From Psychrobacillus sp. OK032 (lineage in GTDB: Bacteria > Bacillota > Bacilli > Bacillales_A > Planococcaceae), in the NCBI RefSeq assembly GCF_900111345.1, contig NZ_FOGY01000009.1, positions 124,001 through 188,000 on the forward strand: 64,000 nucleotides of DNA, read 5' to 3'. Below, one piece after another: positions 15,981 to 24,920 of the stretch. A model generated the notes under the pieces. The model did no database searches and was not told the DNA's origin. It worked only from the letters and a program-made list of their open reading frames with translations. Position numbers and translations under genes: made by a program. Position 1 is the first letter of the stretch; each line of letters begins with the position of its first letter.

Positions 15981-17033
15981 ATGAGAATTTCAAGAGAAGA
16001 ATTAAAAAATCTAATCAAAACTAAGCTAAATAAAGCTGGACTCAAAGAAGAACATGCAGAACAAGCAGCAGAAGTACTCGTATTTGCGGACGAAAGAGGG
16101 ATTCATTCCCACGGTGCAATGCGTGTAGATTATTATGCAGAGCGAATTGCTAAAGGCGGGATTAATACAAATCCTGACTTTAGATTTGAAAAAACAGGCC
16201 CTTGTTCAGGAATTTTCCATGCTGATGGCGGAAACGGTCATACAGCTGCTAAATTGGCAATGGACGAGTCGATTAAAATGGCAAAAGAAAATGGTATTGC
16301 AATAGTTGGTGTAAGAGATATGTCTCATAGCGGTGCAATTTCTTACTTTACCCAACAAGCAGCAGAAGCAGAATTGATTGGGCTAACAGTTTGCCAATCC
16401 GATCCGATGGTTGTTCCGTTTGGAGGAGCAGAACCTTACTACGGTACAAATCCAATTGCTTTTGCAGCACCAAGTTCTGAAAAGGGCAAATCTATTACAC
16501 TAGATATGGCAACTACTGTTCAGGCTTGGGGGAAAATCTTGCATGCAAGATCAAAAAATGAATCGATTCCTAATACATGGGCAGTAGATAAGAACGGTGA
16601 ACCAACAACAGATCCTTTTGATGTGAATGCATTATTACCGATTTCAGGACCAAAAGGTTACGGCCTTATGATGATGGTTGATGTTTTATCTGGTATTTTA
16701 CTTGGACTTCCATTTGGAAACAAAGTTTCTTCCATGTACGAAGATCTAACTGAATACCGTAAACTAGGTCAACTTCATATCGTTATTAATCCGGAATTCT
16801 TCGGTGCGATTAACCAATTCAAGCAAGATATTTCTCAAACGATGGATGATTTAAATGGAATCAAACCTGCACCAGGATTCTCCAAAGTTTTATACCCTGG
16901 TCAAAATAATGACGTTGTAATTGAGGAATATAAGCAAAATGGAATTGAAATCGTAGATGATATATATGAATATTTAGTATCTGATACTATTCATTACAAT
17001 AAATACGATCATAAAGACCCGTTTGCTAAGTAA
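15981..17033 (+). CDS. allD: Ureidoglycolate dehydrogenase (copy 1)
   Basis: A 350-residue NAD-dependent dehydrogenase of the LDH2/MDG family that oxidises (S)-ureidoglycolate to oxalurate. Family residues are His44 (GIHSHGAMRVD) and catalytic His116 (DMSHSGAISYF), followed by CQSDPMVVPFGGAEPYYGTN and the cofactor/substrate block DMATTVQAWGKILHARS. It ends in DHKDPFAK, as E. coli AllD ends in a similar NPFAQ tail. ATG 15981 is preceded by GAGGTG. It is one of two tandem, very similar copies; the second starts 49 bases downstream. Oxidation to oxalurate rather than cleavage to glyoxylate is what feeds the oxamate branch encoded next. Confidence 0.93.
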   Translation: MRISREELKNLIKTKLNKAGLKEEHAEQAAEVLVFADERGIHSHGAMRVDYYAERIAKGGINTNPDFRFEKTGPCSGIFHADGGNGHTAAKLAMDESIKMAKENGIAIVGVRDMSHSGAISYFTQQAAEAELIGLTVCQSDPMVVPFGGAEPYYGTNPIAFAAPSSEKGKSITLDMATTVQAWGKILHARSKNESIPNTWAVDKNGEPTTDPFDVNALLPISGPKGYGLMMMVDVLSGILLGLPFGNKVSSMYEDLTEYRKLGQLHIVINPEFFGAINQFKQDISQTMDDLNGIKPAPGFSKVLYPGQNNDVVIEEYKQNGIEIVDDIYEYLVSDTIHYNKYDHKDPFAK

Positions 17034-17082
17034 AGCACAATGTTTTTCTGATACATTTACCGATAACTAAGGGGTGTTTGGG

Positions 17083-18132
17083 ATGAGAGTAACAAAAGAG
17101 GAATTAAACGATTTAATTAGCAAAAAGCTTCAAAAAGCAGGTTTAACAGAAGAGCATGCAGCAGGTGTAGCAGATGTGTTAGTACATGCTGATGCAAGGG
17201 GTGTTCATTCCCATGGAGCAATGCGAGTTGAGTATTATGCTGAACGTATTGCTAAAGGTGGACTTAATAACAACCCGGAATATAAGTTTGAAAAAACAGG
17301 ACCATGTTCAGCGATATTTGACTTTGATAATGGTGTTGGCCACGTTGGTGCAAAATTGGCTATGGATGAAGCTATTAAAATGGCCAAGGAAAATGGAATT
17401 GCTGTAGTCGGTGTCAGAAGAATTGGTCATAGCGGTGCACTTTCTTACTTTGTTCAGCAAGCAGCTGATGCCGATTTAGTCGGTATTTCCGTTTGTCAAT
17501 CTGACCCAATGGTTGTTCCATTTGGTGGAGCAGAACCTTATTATGGGACGAATCCAATTGCGTTTGCTGCTCCAGGTAAAGACGGTAAACATATTACTTT
17601 TGATATGGCAACTACTGTACAGGCCTGGGGGAAAGTCCTCCATGCAAGATCAAAGAACGACCCAATTCCTGATACGTGGGCTGTTGATAGCAACGGGGAA
17701 TCAACGACTGATCCATTTAAAGTAAACGCTTTGATGCCAATTGCTGGACCAAAGGGATATGGACTAATGATGATGGTTGACGTGCTTTCCGGCATTCTGT
17801 TAGGTCTACCATTTGGAAAAAATGTATCTTCTATGTACCATGATTTAACGGAAGGTCGAAATCTAGGTCAACTTCACATCGTTATTAATCCAGAATTCTT
17901 TACTGGAATTAATTCTTTTAAAGAAGCTATAGCTCAAACAATGCAAGATTTAAATGAAATTAAACCAGCTCCAGGATATAACCAAGTTTACTATCCAGGA
18001 CAAAGAAGTGCTGAAAGAGAAGAAGCATATGAAAGAGACGGCATTGAAATAGTCGATCATATTTATGAGTATTTGATTTCAGACGTTGTTCATAATAATT
18101 CTTATGACCATAAAAGCCCATTTGCAAAATAA
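17083..18132 (+). CDS. allD: Ureidoglycolate dehydrogenase (copy 2)
   Basis: A 349-residue protein, the same length as E. coli AllD and clearly homologous to the preceding copy over its whole length (CQSDPMVVPFGGAEPYYGTN and GPKGYGLMMMVDVLSG are identical in both). His44 and His116 (RIGHSGALSYF) are present, so both copies look active. The start is ATG 17083 with AAGGGGTG before it; GTG 17074 lies inside that Shine-Dalgarno. Base differences are scattered through the gene, so this is not a very recent duplication. One copy may have drifted to another 2-hydroxy acid; the sequence does not say which. Confidence 0.92.
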   Translation: MRVTKEELNDLISKKLQKAGLTEEHAAGVADVLVHADARGVHSHGAMRVEYYAERIAKGGLNNNPEYKFEKTGPCSAIFDFDNGVGHVGAKLAMDEAIKMAKENGIAVVGVRRIGHSGALSYFVQQAADADLVGISVCQSDPMVVPFGGAEPYYGTNPIAFAAPGKDGKHITFDMATTVQAWGKVLHARSKNDPIPDTWAVDSNGESTTDPFKVNALMPIAGPKGYGLMMMVDVLSGILLGLPFGKNVSSMYHDLTEGRNLGQLHIVINPEFFTGINSFKEAIAQTMQDLNEIKPAPGYNQVYYPGQRSAEREEAYERDGIEIVDHIYEYLISDVVHNNSYDHKSPFAK

Positions 18133-18151
18133 TAGTAAAAACGCTGTACTT

Positions 18152-18185
18152 AAGGGCGGCTTGAAAGAAAGTCGCCCTTCTTAAA
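18152..18185 (+). terminator. Hairpin between allD copy 2 and fdrA
   Basis: AAGGGCG/CGCCCTT extended by CTT/AAG forms a strong stem but is followed only by CTTAAA. It may act as a weak terminator or attenuator, lowering expression of the downstream oxamate genes relative to allC-allD. Confidence 0.6.
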
Positions 18186-18234
18186 TGGAATACAATAAAT
18201 TTGTCATAAAATAGAAGAAGAGGTGCATTCAAAG

Positions 18235-19980
18235 ATGCTATATACAATTGTTAAACAGAATTCCTATCAGGATTCAGTTAATTTAATGCTTCTTACAAAT
18301 AAAATCTCCACAATGGAAGACATTAACAAAGTTCAGATTATGATGGGAACTCCAGCGAATAAAGATATTTTAAAAGCAGCTGGACTATACACAGATGAAC
18401 TTGAAGGTGCTGCTTCTAATGATATGTGTATCGTTGTTGATACTGACTCAGAAGAGAAAATTCAAGAGGTTCTTGATGAAACAGATAACTATTTAAACAA
18501 CCAAGCAATCTCTGCTGGTAAAGAAGCTTTCGAAACTGTTCGTTCATGGGATAAAGCGACAAATGCATTACCGGGTGCGAATCTAGCGATTATTTCTACA
18601 CCAGGTCAATATGCTGCTGAAGAAGCTGAAAAAGCAATTGATAGAGATATGCACGTACTTATTTTCAGTGATAACGTAACGGTTGAAGATGAGCGTCGCA
18701 TTAAAGAAAAAGCACATGAAAAAGGTCTTCTTGTAATGGGTCCTGACTGTGGTACTGCAGTAGTTTCTGGTGTGCCTCTTGCATTCGCCAACGTTATGAA
18801 AACTGGAAAAATCGGGGTAATCGGGGCTTCTGGAACAGGTATTCAAGAAGTTACAACAGAAATTGACCGTTTAGGCGCTGGAGTTAGCCATGCGATTGGT
18901 ACTGGTGGCCGTGACCTAAATGATAAAATCGGTGCGATTACAATGTTAGATGGTATTAAAGCATTAGCACAACATAGCCAAACAGAAGTAATCACATTAA
19001 TCTCAAAACCACCTGCTAAAGAAGTACGTGACGAGGTTGTTCAATTACTTCAAAGCATTTCTAAGCCAGTTGTTGCGATTTTCCTAGGTGAAGAGCCACA
19101 TAACCATGAAGGTAATGTTTATTATGCTAACACACTTGAAGAAACAGCTGCGATTGCTGTTGATCTTGTTAAAGGCAACCCTATTAAGTCAAACTACAAC
19201 ACCCTACAAGGTGAAGTACCTGCTGTAAACTTGAAGCCGGAGCAAAAAACTATTAAAGGTCTATACTCAGGCGGTACATTAGGTTACGAGGCAGCTACTT
19301 TAATTAGTAGAGGTCTTAACTATGATAATACTGGTGAGCATGAGGAAGGTTACCTTCTAAATGCAAATGGATTTGAAGTGATCGACCTTGGTGATGATAT
19401 TTATACACAAGGTAAACCACACCCAATGATCGACCCAGATACAAGAATTCAATACTTCCAAAAAGCAGCACAAGATGAGTCAACTGCAATAATCCTATTT
19501 GATCTTGTCCTTGGATATGGTTCTCATGAAGATATGGCCGGCGCACTTATCCCTGGCATCGAGAAAATCCAAAAAGAAACAAAAGCAAAAGGTAAAGAAA
19601 TTTACTTCGTAGCAACAGTATGTGGTACTGACCAAGATCCACAAGGCATTGATGAGCAAAAAGCAAAATTAGAAAAAGCTGGAGTTATTTTACGTGATAG
19701 CAATAACCAAGCAGTTCTTACTTCATTAGCTATGCTTGATATTCAAATCGAGGAAGTACAAAAAGAAGTAGTTGCTACAAAAGAAACTGCAACAGCTGAA
19801 ATTACTGTTTCCGAAGCTATTCAAAAATTATTAACTGAAAAACCAAACGTTGTTAACGTTGGATTAAAGAAATTCACAGAAGCAATTACTGCTAATGGCG
19901 GTAGAGTTGTTCAGTATGACTGGCGTCCAGTTGCTGGCGGCAACCCTAGAATGCGTCAAGTTTTAAGTGTACTTCGTTAA
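18235..19980 (+). CDS. fdrA: FdrA/AllF, large subunit of oxamate carbamoyltransferase
   Basis: A 581-residue protein that follows E. coli FdrA: QDSVNLMLLTNKIS, VQIMMGTPANKDIL, a CoA-ligase-like Rossmann region with KGLLVMGPDCGTAVVSG and VIGASGTGIQE, GLYSGGTLGYEA, and VIDLGDDIYTQGKPHPMIDP. The C terminus (from about residue 540, NVVNVGLKKF...YDWRPVAGG) is a short module also found at the start of AllG-type proteins. In E. coli the fdrA-ylbE-ylbF (allFGH) set has been reported to encode the phosphorolysis of oxalurate to oxamate and carbamoyl phosphate. The start is ATG 18235 behind AGAAGAGG; GTG 18223 upstream overlaps it. It heads a tight four-gene run with allG, allH and arcC. Confidence 0.9.
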   Translation: MLYTIVKQNSYQDSVNLMLLTNKISTMEDINKVQIMMGTPANKDILKAAGLYTDELEGAASNDMCIVVDTDSEEKIQEVLDETDNYLNNQAISAGKEAFETVRSWDKATNALPGANLAIISTPGQYAAEEAEKAIDRDMHVLIFSDNVTVEDERRIKEKAHEKGLLVMGPDCGTAVVSGVPLAFANVMKTGKIGVIGASGTGIQEVTTEIDRLGAGVSHAIGTGGRDLNDKIGAITMLDGIKALAQHSQTEVITLISKPPAKEVRDEVVQLLQSISKPVVAIFLGEEPHNHEGNVYYANTLEETAAIAVDLVKGNPIKSNYNTLQGEVPAVNLKPEQKTIKGLYSGGTLGYEAATLISRGLNYDNTGEHEEGYLLNANGFEVIDLGDDIYTQGKPHPMIDPDTRIQYFQKAAQDESTAIILFDLVLGYGSHEDMAGALIPGIEKIQKETKAKGKEIYFVATVCGTDQDPQGIDEQKAKLEKAGVILRDSNNQAVLTSLAMLDIQIEEVQKEVVATKETATAEITVSEAIQKLLTEKPNVVNVGLKKFTEAITANGGRVVQYDWRPVAGGNPRMRQVLSVLR

Positions 19981-20049
19981 TCGAAGGAATTTTATTCAAA
20001 CTTCATGCCAGTGAATACCACGACCAATGAATTTTCAGGAGGAATCATA

Positions 20050-21324
20050 ATGTACGGACAATATAAAACGATTGACGAAGCAAACAGAGCAGTAATCGAT
20101 AAAGTTGTATCGAGTGCACCTTTCTTAGTAGATGTAGTGCCTGCAAAATCTGTAATTCAAGAATTAAACGGGAAGGTTCTGCTTCACGCAGGACCACCTA
20201 TTAAATGGGAAAATATGACAAGCCCGATGCAAGGATCTTGTGTAGGAGCTACATTATTTGAAGGTTGGGCATCTAACGCTGATGATGCATTCAAAATGCT
20301 TGAAAATGGAGAAATAGAATTCATTCCATGTCACCATGTGAACGCGGTTGGCCCAATGGGTGGAATTACATCTGGAAGCATGCCAGTTCTTGTTGTAGAA
20401 AATCGTGATGGCGGAAATAAAGCATATTGCACAATGAATGAAGGTATTGGTGCAGTTCTACGTTTTGGTGCCTACTCTGAAGATGTAATTAACCGTCTTG
20501 GATGGTTCAGAGATGTACTTGGACCAGTTATTTCTAAAGCACTTAAAGTAAAAGGCGATGGATTAAACGTAAACGTTGCGATGGCAAAAGCAATTACAAT
20601 GGGTGATGAGTTCCACCAACGTAATATTGCTGGTTCACTTATTTTCTTAAAAGACATTGTTCCATACATTTTACAAACAGATGCAGATGAAAAAGACAAG
20701 CAAGACGTTATCCAATTCTTAGCGGATACAGACCAATTCTTCTTGAATATTGCGATGGCAACTACTAAAGCAGTAATGGATACAGCACGTGAAATCCAAC
20801 ATGGTACAGTTGTAACAGCAATGTGCCGTAACGGTCATGAATTTGGAATCCGTATTGCTGGTATGGGCGACCAATGGTTTACAGCACCAGTTAATACACC
20901 TCAAGGTTTATTCTTTACTGGCTATGATCAAGACATGGCTTGTCCTGATATGGGTGACAGTGCCATTACTGAAACATTCGGGGTAGGCGGCTTTGCAATG
21001 ATTGCTGCTCCTGGTGTTACACGCTTCGTAGGTGCTGGTGGTATGGACGATGCAGTTACTACAAGTAATGATATGATGGAAATTTGTATCGATCATAACC
21101 CTAACTTCTCTATTCCAACTTGGGACTTCAAAGGTTCTACCCTAGGAATTGACGCAAGAAAAGTTGTTGAAACTGGAATCGAACCAATTATCAACACTGG
21201 TATTGCACATAGAGAAGCAGGAGTAGGCCAAATTGGTGCAGGTACAGTTCGTGCTCCAATAGCTTGCTTTGAAAAAGCGATTGATGCATACGCTGTAAAA
21301 CTTGGTCTAATCGATCCACAATAA
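20050..21324 (+). CDS. allG: AllG (YlbE), DUF1116 subunit of oxamate carbamoyltransferase
   Basis: A 424-residue DUF1116 protein. The start is ATG 20050 with AGGAGG 8 bases upstream; the in-frame extension to 20005 has no such site. Conserved stretches include GPPIKWENMTSPMQGSCVGA, CHHVNAVGPMGGITSGSMPV, a glycine-rich GFAMIAAPGVTRFVGAGG, and GIAHREAGVGQIGAG near the end. It is about 69 bases after fdrA and its TAA is immediately followed by the allH ATG, so AllG and AllH are probably made in fixed ratio. The role is inferred from the E. coli allFGH assignment; no catalytic residue can be named from sequence alone. Confidence 0.88.
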   Translation: MYGQYKTIDEANRAVIDKVVSSAPFLVDVVPAKSVIQELNGKVLLHAGPPIKWENMTSPMQGSCVGATLFEGWASNADDAFKMLENGEIEFIPCHHVNAVGPMGGITSGSMPVLVVENRDGGNKAYCTMNEGIGAVLRFGAYSEDVINRLGWFRDVLGPVISKALKVKGDGLNVNVAMAKAITMGDEFHQRNIAGSLIFLKDIVPYILQTDADEKDKQDVIQFLADTDQFFLNIAMATTKAVMDTAREIQHGTVVTAMCRNGHEFGIRIAGMGDQWFTAPVNTPQGLFFTGYDQDMACPDMGDSAITETFGVGGFAMIAAPGVTRFVGAGGMDDAVTTSNDMMEICIDHNPNFSIPTWDFKGSTLGIDARKVVETGIEPIINTGIAHREAGVGQIGAGTVRAPIACFEKAIDAYAVKLGLIDPQ

Positions 21325-22236
21325 ATGAATAATTGCACTCTTTTTGGAGAGGACTATAGTTATCTAGTTCCTCTCCTTCTTAATAAAAATGAAAATGGAA
21401 ACGTTCATAGTCGTTTTTCTAATGGCTTTAATATTAAAATGGGCGATTCTCTAGTCTTTATTGGGAATAATAAGAACGGTCTCCTGCCATTTGGAATTCA
21501 TCTTCGGGAACAAGATACTTTCACTGCTGTTTCTTCTGTAAATAACGGAGATTCAGTTAGTTGGAATAGAAGAACAAGCTCCATTGAATTACCAGGTGTA
21601 CAGATCAGTATCGAAGAAGGTAATAGTTTTAAAAATGAATTAATTCCTTTAAAAAGCGAAAATGTTTTTAAGGCTAGTTTTGAACGATTTTCTTTACAGT
21701 TAAATGAAATAGAAGTTCGAACTGGATTGGATGTTTCGATTAAAGATTTTATAAAAAAGTTTAATTCAGCTGGTGAACAAAAATGGCTTGGTACTGAATC
21801 ATATTTGATGATGTTGATTGAAGCGGCTATGTCGAGTGATGAAACTTTAATTGAGAAAGTTCTCAGATATTTTCTTGGAAGAGGACAAGGCCTGACTCCT
21901 TCAGGGGATGATATGATTGTTGGGCTACTTGCCTTTGATGCCGTTTCTACTACGCTTTCCACTTGCTTTTATGAAAAAGTTTCCGAACTAATTGAAGGCG
22001 AGTCGATTACAACCGATGTGGCAAGAGAATATTTACGGTATGCACTTAAACAGGAATATAGCTCAACCGTTTCCAATCTGATCAATGCACTTGCTGACGG
22101 TAATGATTCTAATTTTAAGAAAGTCTTAGATGACTTGATTGGAGTTGGACACAGTTCGGGATTGGATACTACACTAGGTATTCTTATTGGTATGCTGGTT
22201 TTTAGAAACCTAAAAATAATAACAGAAACAAATTAA
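21325..22236 (+). CDS. allH: AllH (YlbF), DUF2877 subunit of oxamate carbamoyltransferase
   Basis: A 303-residue DUF2877 protein recognised by GRGQGLTPSGDDMIVGLLAF at about 191-210 and GVGHSSGLDTTLGILIGML near the C terminus. ATG 21325 directly abuts the TAA of allG with no separate ribosome binding site, so translation is most likely coupled. It completes the FdrA-YlbE-YlbF trio and is followed 19 bases later by carbamate kinase. This is the most divergent member of the trio by family, so the call rests on both motifs and position. Confidence 0.87.
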   Translation: MNNCTLFGEDYSYLVPLLLNKNENGNVHSRFSNGFNIKMGDSLVFIGNNKNGLLPFGIHLREQDTFTAVSSVNNGDSVSWNRRTSSIELPGVQISIEEGNSFKNELIPLKSENVFKASFERFSLQLNEIEVRTGLDVSIKDFIKKFNSAGEQKWLGTESYLMMLIEAAMSSDETLIEKVLRYFLGRGQGLTPSGDDMIVGLLAFDAVSTTLSTCFYEKVSELIEGESITTDVAREYLRYALKQEYSSTVSNLINALADGNDSNFKKVLDDLIGVGHSSGLDTTLGILIGMLVFRNLKIITETN

Positions 22237-22255
22237 AAGGTTGGAGAGTGTTTAT

Positions 22256-23191
22256 ATGAGTAAAGTCGTTCTAGCGATTGGCGGAAATGCCATTATTAAA
22301 GAAGGTCAAGTAGGTACGATTGAAGAACAGCAACAAAATATCATGGAAAGCGCTGAGCCTGTTCTTGCATTAATGGAACAAGGCCATACGGTTGTTATCA
22401 CTCACGGAAATGGTCCGCAAGTTGGTAATACGTTAATCAGAGGAGAAATGGCGAAATCAGTAATTCCTGAGTATCCTTTAGATGTATATGGTGCTGAAAC
22501 GCAAGGTAACTTAGGATATTTAATTCAACAAAATTTTAAAAACAAAATGACTGAACGCAATATTAATAAAACAATTGCTACAGTTGTAACTCAATCAGTT
22601 GTTTCAAGTGATGATCCTGCTTTCCAAAGTCCAACAAAACCAATTGGACCATTCTATACCAAAGAAGAGATGGAGAAAATTGTAGCTGAGCGAAACTTAA
22701 CGTTCGTTGAAGATGCTGGACGTGGGTATAGACGTGTTGTTGCATCTCCAAAGCCAGTTAGAATCGTCGAAAAAGAAGCAATTGAAACTCTGCTTAACAA
22801 CGGTATTTCTGTTATTTCCACTGGTGGCGGTGGAATTCCTGTAATTGAAAATAACGGGAAAATCGAAGGCGTTGAAGCTGTAATCGATAAAGACTTCGCA
22901 AGTGCATTACTTGCAGCTGATATTAACGCTGATTATTTATTCATCTTAACTGGTGTTGAACAAGTAGCGATTAATTTCGGTAAACCAAACCAACAAAATC
23001 TATTAGAAGTGACAATTGATGATGCACTTCGTTATTTAGATGAAGGTCAATTCCCTAAAGGAAGCATGGGACCAAAAATTGAAGCAGCGATTCTATTCCT
23101 ACAAAAAGGCGGAAAGAACGTGATCATTACGTCAATTGATAAACTTGAAGATGCAATTGCTGGTAAAACAGGTACACGTATCGTAATGTAA
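22256..23191 (+). CDS. arcC: Carbamate kinase (catabolic)
   Basis: A 311-residue amino-acid-kinase-fold enzyme that converts carbamoyl phosphate and ADP to ATP, CO2 and ammonia. Motifs in order: VLAIGGNAI, THGNGPQVGN, VEDAGRGYRRVVASPKP, STGGGGIPV, IDKDFASALLA, LTGVEQVAINFGKP and FPKGSMGPKIEA. The start is ATG 22256 behind GGAGAG. It ends the oxalurate-splitting run, so its carbamoyl phosphate most likely comes from AllFGH rather than from arginine deiminase (no arcA or arcB is nearby); by role it equals E. coli AllK (YbcF). This is the ATP-yielding step of the pathway. Confidence 0.95.
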   Translation: MSKVVLAIGGNAIIKEGQVGTIEEQQQNIMESAEPVLALMEQGHTVVITHGNGPQVGNTLIRGEMAKSVIPEYPLDVYGAETQGNLGYLIQQNFKNKMTERNINKTIATVVTQSVVSSDDPAFQSPTKPIGPFYTKEEMEKIVAERNLTFVEDAGRGYRRVVASPKPVRIVEKEAIETLLNNGISVISTGGGGIPVIENNGKIEGVEAVIDKDFASALLAADINADYLFILTGVEQVAINFGKPNQQNLLEVTIDDALRYLDEGQFPKGSMGPKIEAAILFLQKGGKNVIITSIDKLEDAIAGKTGTRIVM

Positions 23192-23212
23192 AGTTATATA
23201 AATAATCTGGGT

Positions 23213-23265
23213 CTGTCTATCACTACTTTCTATAAGGATGTAGCGGTAGGCAGTACTTTTTTATT
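23213..23265 (+). terminator. Terminator after carbamate kinase
   Basis: CTGTCTATCACTAC pairs with GTAGCGGTAGGCAG (14 positions, one mismatch, two G-U pairs), followed by a run of six T. It marks the end of the allC-arcC transcript. Confidence 0.8.
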
Positions 23266-23449
23266 TCTGCAAATTTTATTGCCCCACATATTTTCTTTTA
23301 CTACATAATTAGCAGTATGAAAAAGTTTTATAGATAAAAAAAGAGTAACTATGTTCACGTTATTAAATATACTTCCATTATTAGTGACTAAAGTATTCTG
23401 AAGATTTATAATAAGTAGTAACTAAGTGGATGAGGCAGGAGATATCTAT

Positions 23450-24688
23450 ATGGATCTTAAGCAAAGATATCAAATACTTTTTGATAAAATCAATCAATAT
23501 AACTCAGGTAATATAGGAATTACAAGAGTTGCTTATACAAATGAAGAACAGGCGTGTACACAAGCTTTTATGCGAATGTGTAAAGATGAAGGATTAGATA
23601 TCCGGATAGATCCATGTGGAAATGCAATTGGGAGAAGAGAAGGTAGAATAAAGGGACTTCCACCTTTGTTACTTGGCTCTCATTTGGACACTGTTTATCA
23701 AGGTGGTAAGTATGACGGGGTAGTCGGTGTTACCGCTGCATTGGAAGTTGTAAAACGACTTAATGAGAAAGGAATTGAAACAGATCATCCAATTGAAATA
23801 ATTTCATTTGCTTGTGAAGAGTCTTCTCGATTTGGTGTTTCAACTTTAGGAAGCAAAGCGATGGCGGGTACATTTGATAAAGAAAAAGTTCGATATTTAA
23901 AAGACCGTAATGGAGTTACATTGGAAGAGGCACTTTCTTTATGTGCACTTGAAATCGATAGTATTGAACACGCGAGTAGGAAAGATGAACCTATAAAGGC
24001 TTTCTTTGAATTGCATGTAGAGCAAGGTCCGGTATTAGAGAACGAAAATAAAAAGATTGGTATTGTTACTGGTATAGCGGCGCCAGTTCGATTTTCTATA
24101 AGAATAATAGGAACCCCTGCACATTCTGGTACAACTCCAATGAATATGCGAAATGATGCTCTTCTTGGTGCATCCGAAATAGTTTTGGAGCTTGAAAAGA
24201 TTGCAATAAAAGAACAAAGTCACGGAACGGTTGCTACTGTCGGTGTTTTAGATATTCCATCTGGTGCGATGAACGTAGTGCCGGGCGAAGTAGAGATCAA
24301 AGTAGACATTCGGGGGACTTCATTAGAATCAAGGCAGCGGGTGGTAAACCATCTAAATCAAACGATTGATTTAATGAGAAGAATTAGACATTTGGAAATC
24401 GATAGTCAGGAAATAATATCGGAGGAACCAGTATTACTATCAACTGAAATTATTGATGCTATGGAAACCATTTGCAAGGAACAGGATATTTCATATAAAA
24501 TGATGCCAAGTGGAGCAGGACATGATGCTATGAATATGGTAAAGCTATGCCCTACTGGACTTATCTTTGTTCCATCTGTAAAGGGTCTTAGTCACCATCC
24601 AGATGAGTATACCGATCATGATGATATATTGATAGGTATCGATGTATTGGAGAAAATTGTAATTCATTATTCTAAGATGGATTCCTAA
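23450..24688 (+). CDS. M20-family allantoate amidohydrolase or N-carbamoylase (second copy)
   Basis: A 412-residue Zn-dependent amidohydrolase of the same family as AllC at 13878. Ligands are His78 (GSHLDTVYQGG), Asp89 (KYDGVVG), the CEESS glutamates, HVEQG, GAGHDAM and SHHPDEY. The lid domain carries GTPAHSGTTPMNMRNDA. Its overall similarity to the first copy is moderate, so substrate may be allantoate, ureidoglycolate or an N-carbamoyl amino acid such as one derived from hydantoins. ATG 23450 has GGAGAT upstream. It is separated from arcC by a terminator and has its own terminator, so it is expressed on its own. Confidence 0.85.
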   Translation: MDLKQRYQILFDKINQYNSGNIGITRVAYTNEEQACTQAFMRMCKDEGLDIRIDPCGNAIGRREGRIKGLPPLLLGSHLDTVYQGGKYDGVVGVTAALEVVKRLNEKGIETDHPIEIISFACEESSRFGVSTLGSKAMAGTFDKEKVRYLKDRNGVTLEEALSLCALEIDSIEHASRKDEPIKAFFELHVEQGPVLENENKKIGIVTGIAAPVRFSIRIIGTPAHSGTTPMNMRNDALLGASEIVLELEKIAIKEQSHGTVATVGVLDIPSGAMNVVPGEVEIKVDIRGTSLESRQRVVNHLNQTIDLMRRIRHLEIDSQEIISEEPVLLSTEIIDAMETICKEQDISYKMMPSGAGHDAMNMVKLCPTGLIFVPSVKGLSHHPDEYTDHDDILIGIDVLEKIVIHYSKMDS

Positions 24689-24776
24689 ATTTAGGAAAAT
24701 AAGTGAATAGTGAATAATTCTGATCTCAATGTTTAGTCATTTTGGCTATTGACGTCACTAAAAGACTTTAAACAAG

Positions 24777-24821
24777 AAGGTCTTTTAGCAATTCTCTGAA
24801 ATGTTGAAAGACCTTTTTTTA
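24777..24821 (+). terminator. Terminator after second M20 hydrolase
   Basis: AAGGTCTTT pairs with AAAGACCTT and is followed by TTTTTT. A competing upstream strand AAAAGACTT could pair with part of the left arm. Confidence 0.8.
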
Positions 24822-24920
24822 AGGCTATAAAAATTGTGAAGAAATACACTTAGAACTTACGGGGCAGTTTAATTGAACAAGAAAACATTTTAGCGAACAC
24901 TAAAATGAGGTGTTAAACTA

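Noticed and set aside
22256-23191. Arginine deiminase pathway
   Set aside because: Carbamate kinase is present but no arcA, arcB or arginine-ornithine antiporter; context fits carbamoyl phosphate from oxalurate.
1-24688. Uricase, xanthine dehydrogenase or ureidoglycolate lyase
   Set aside because: Searched for by motif; none found, so urate production and the glyoxylate branch are not encoded in this window.
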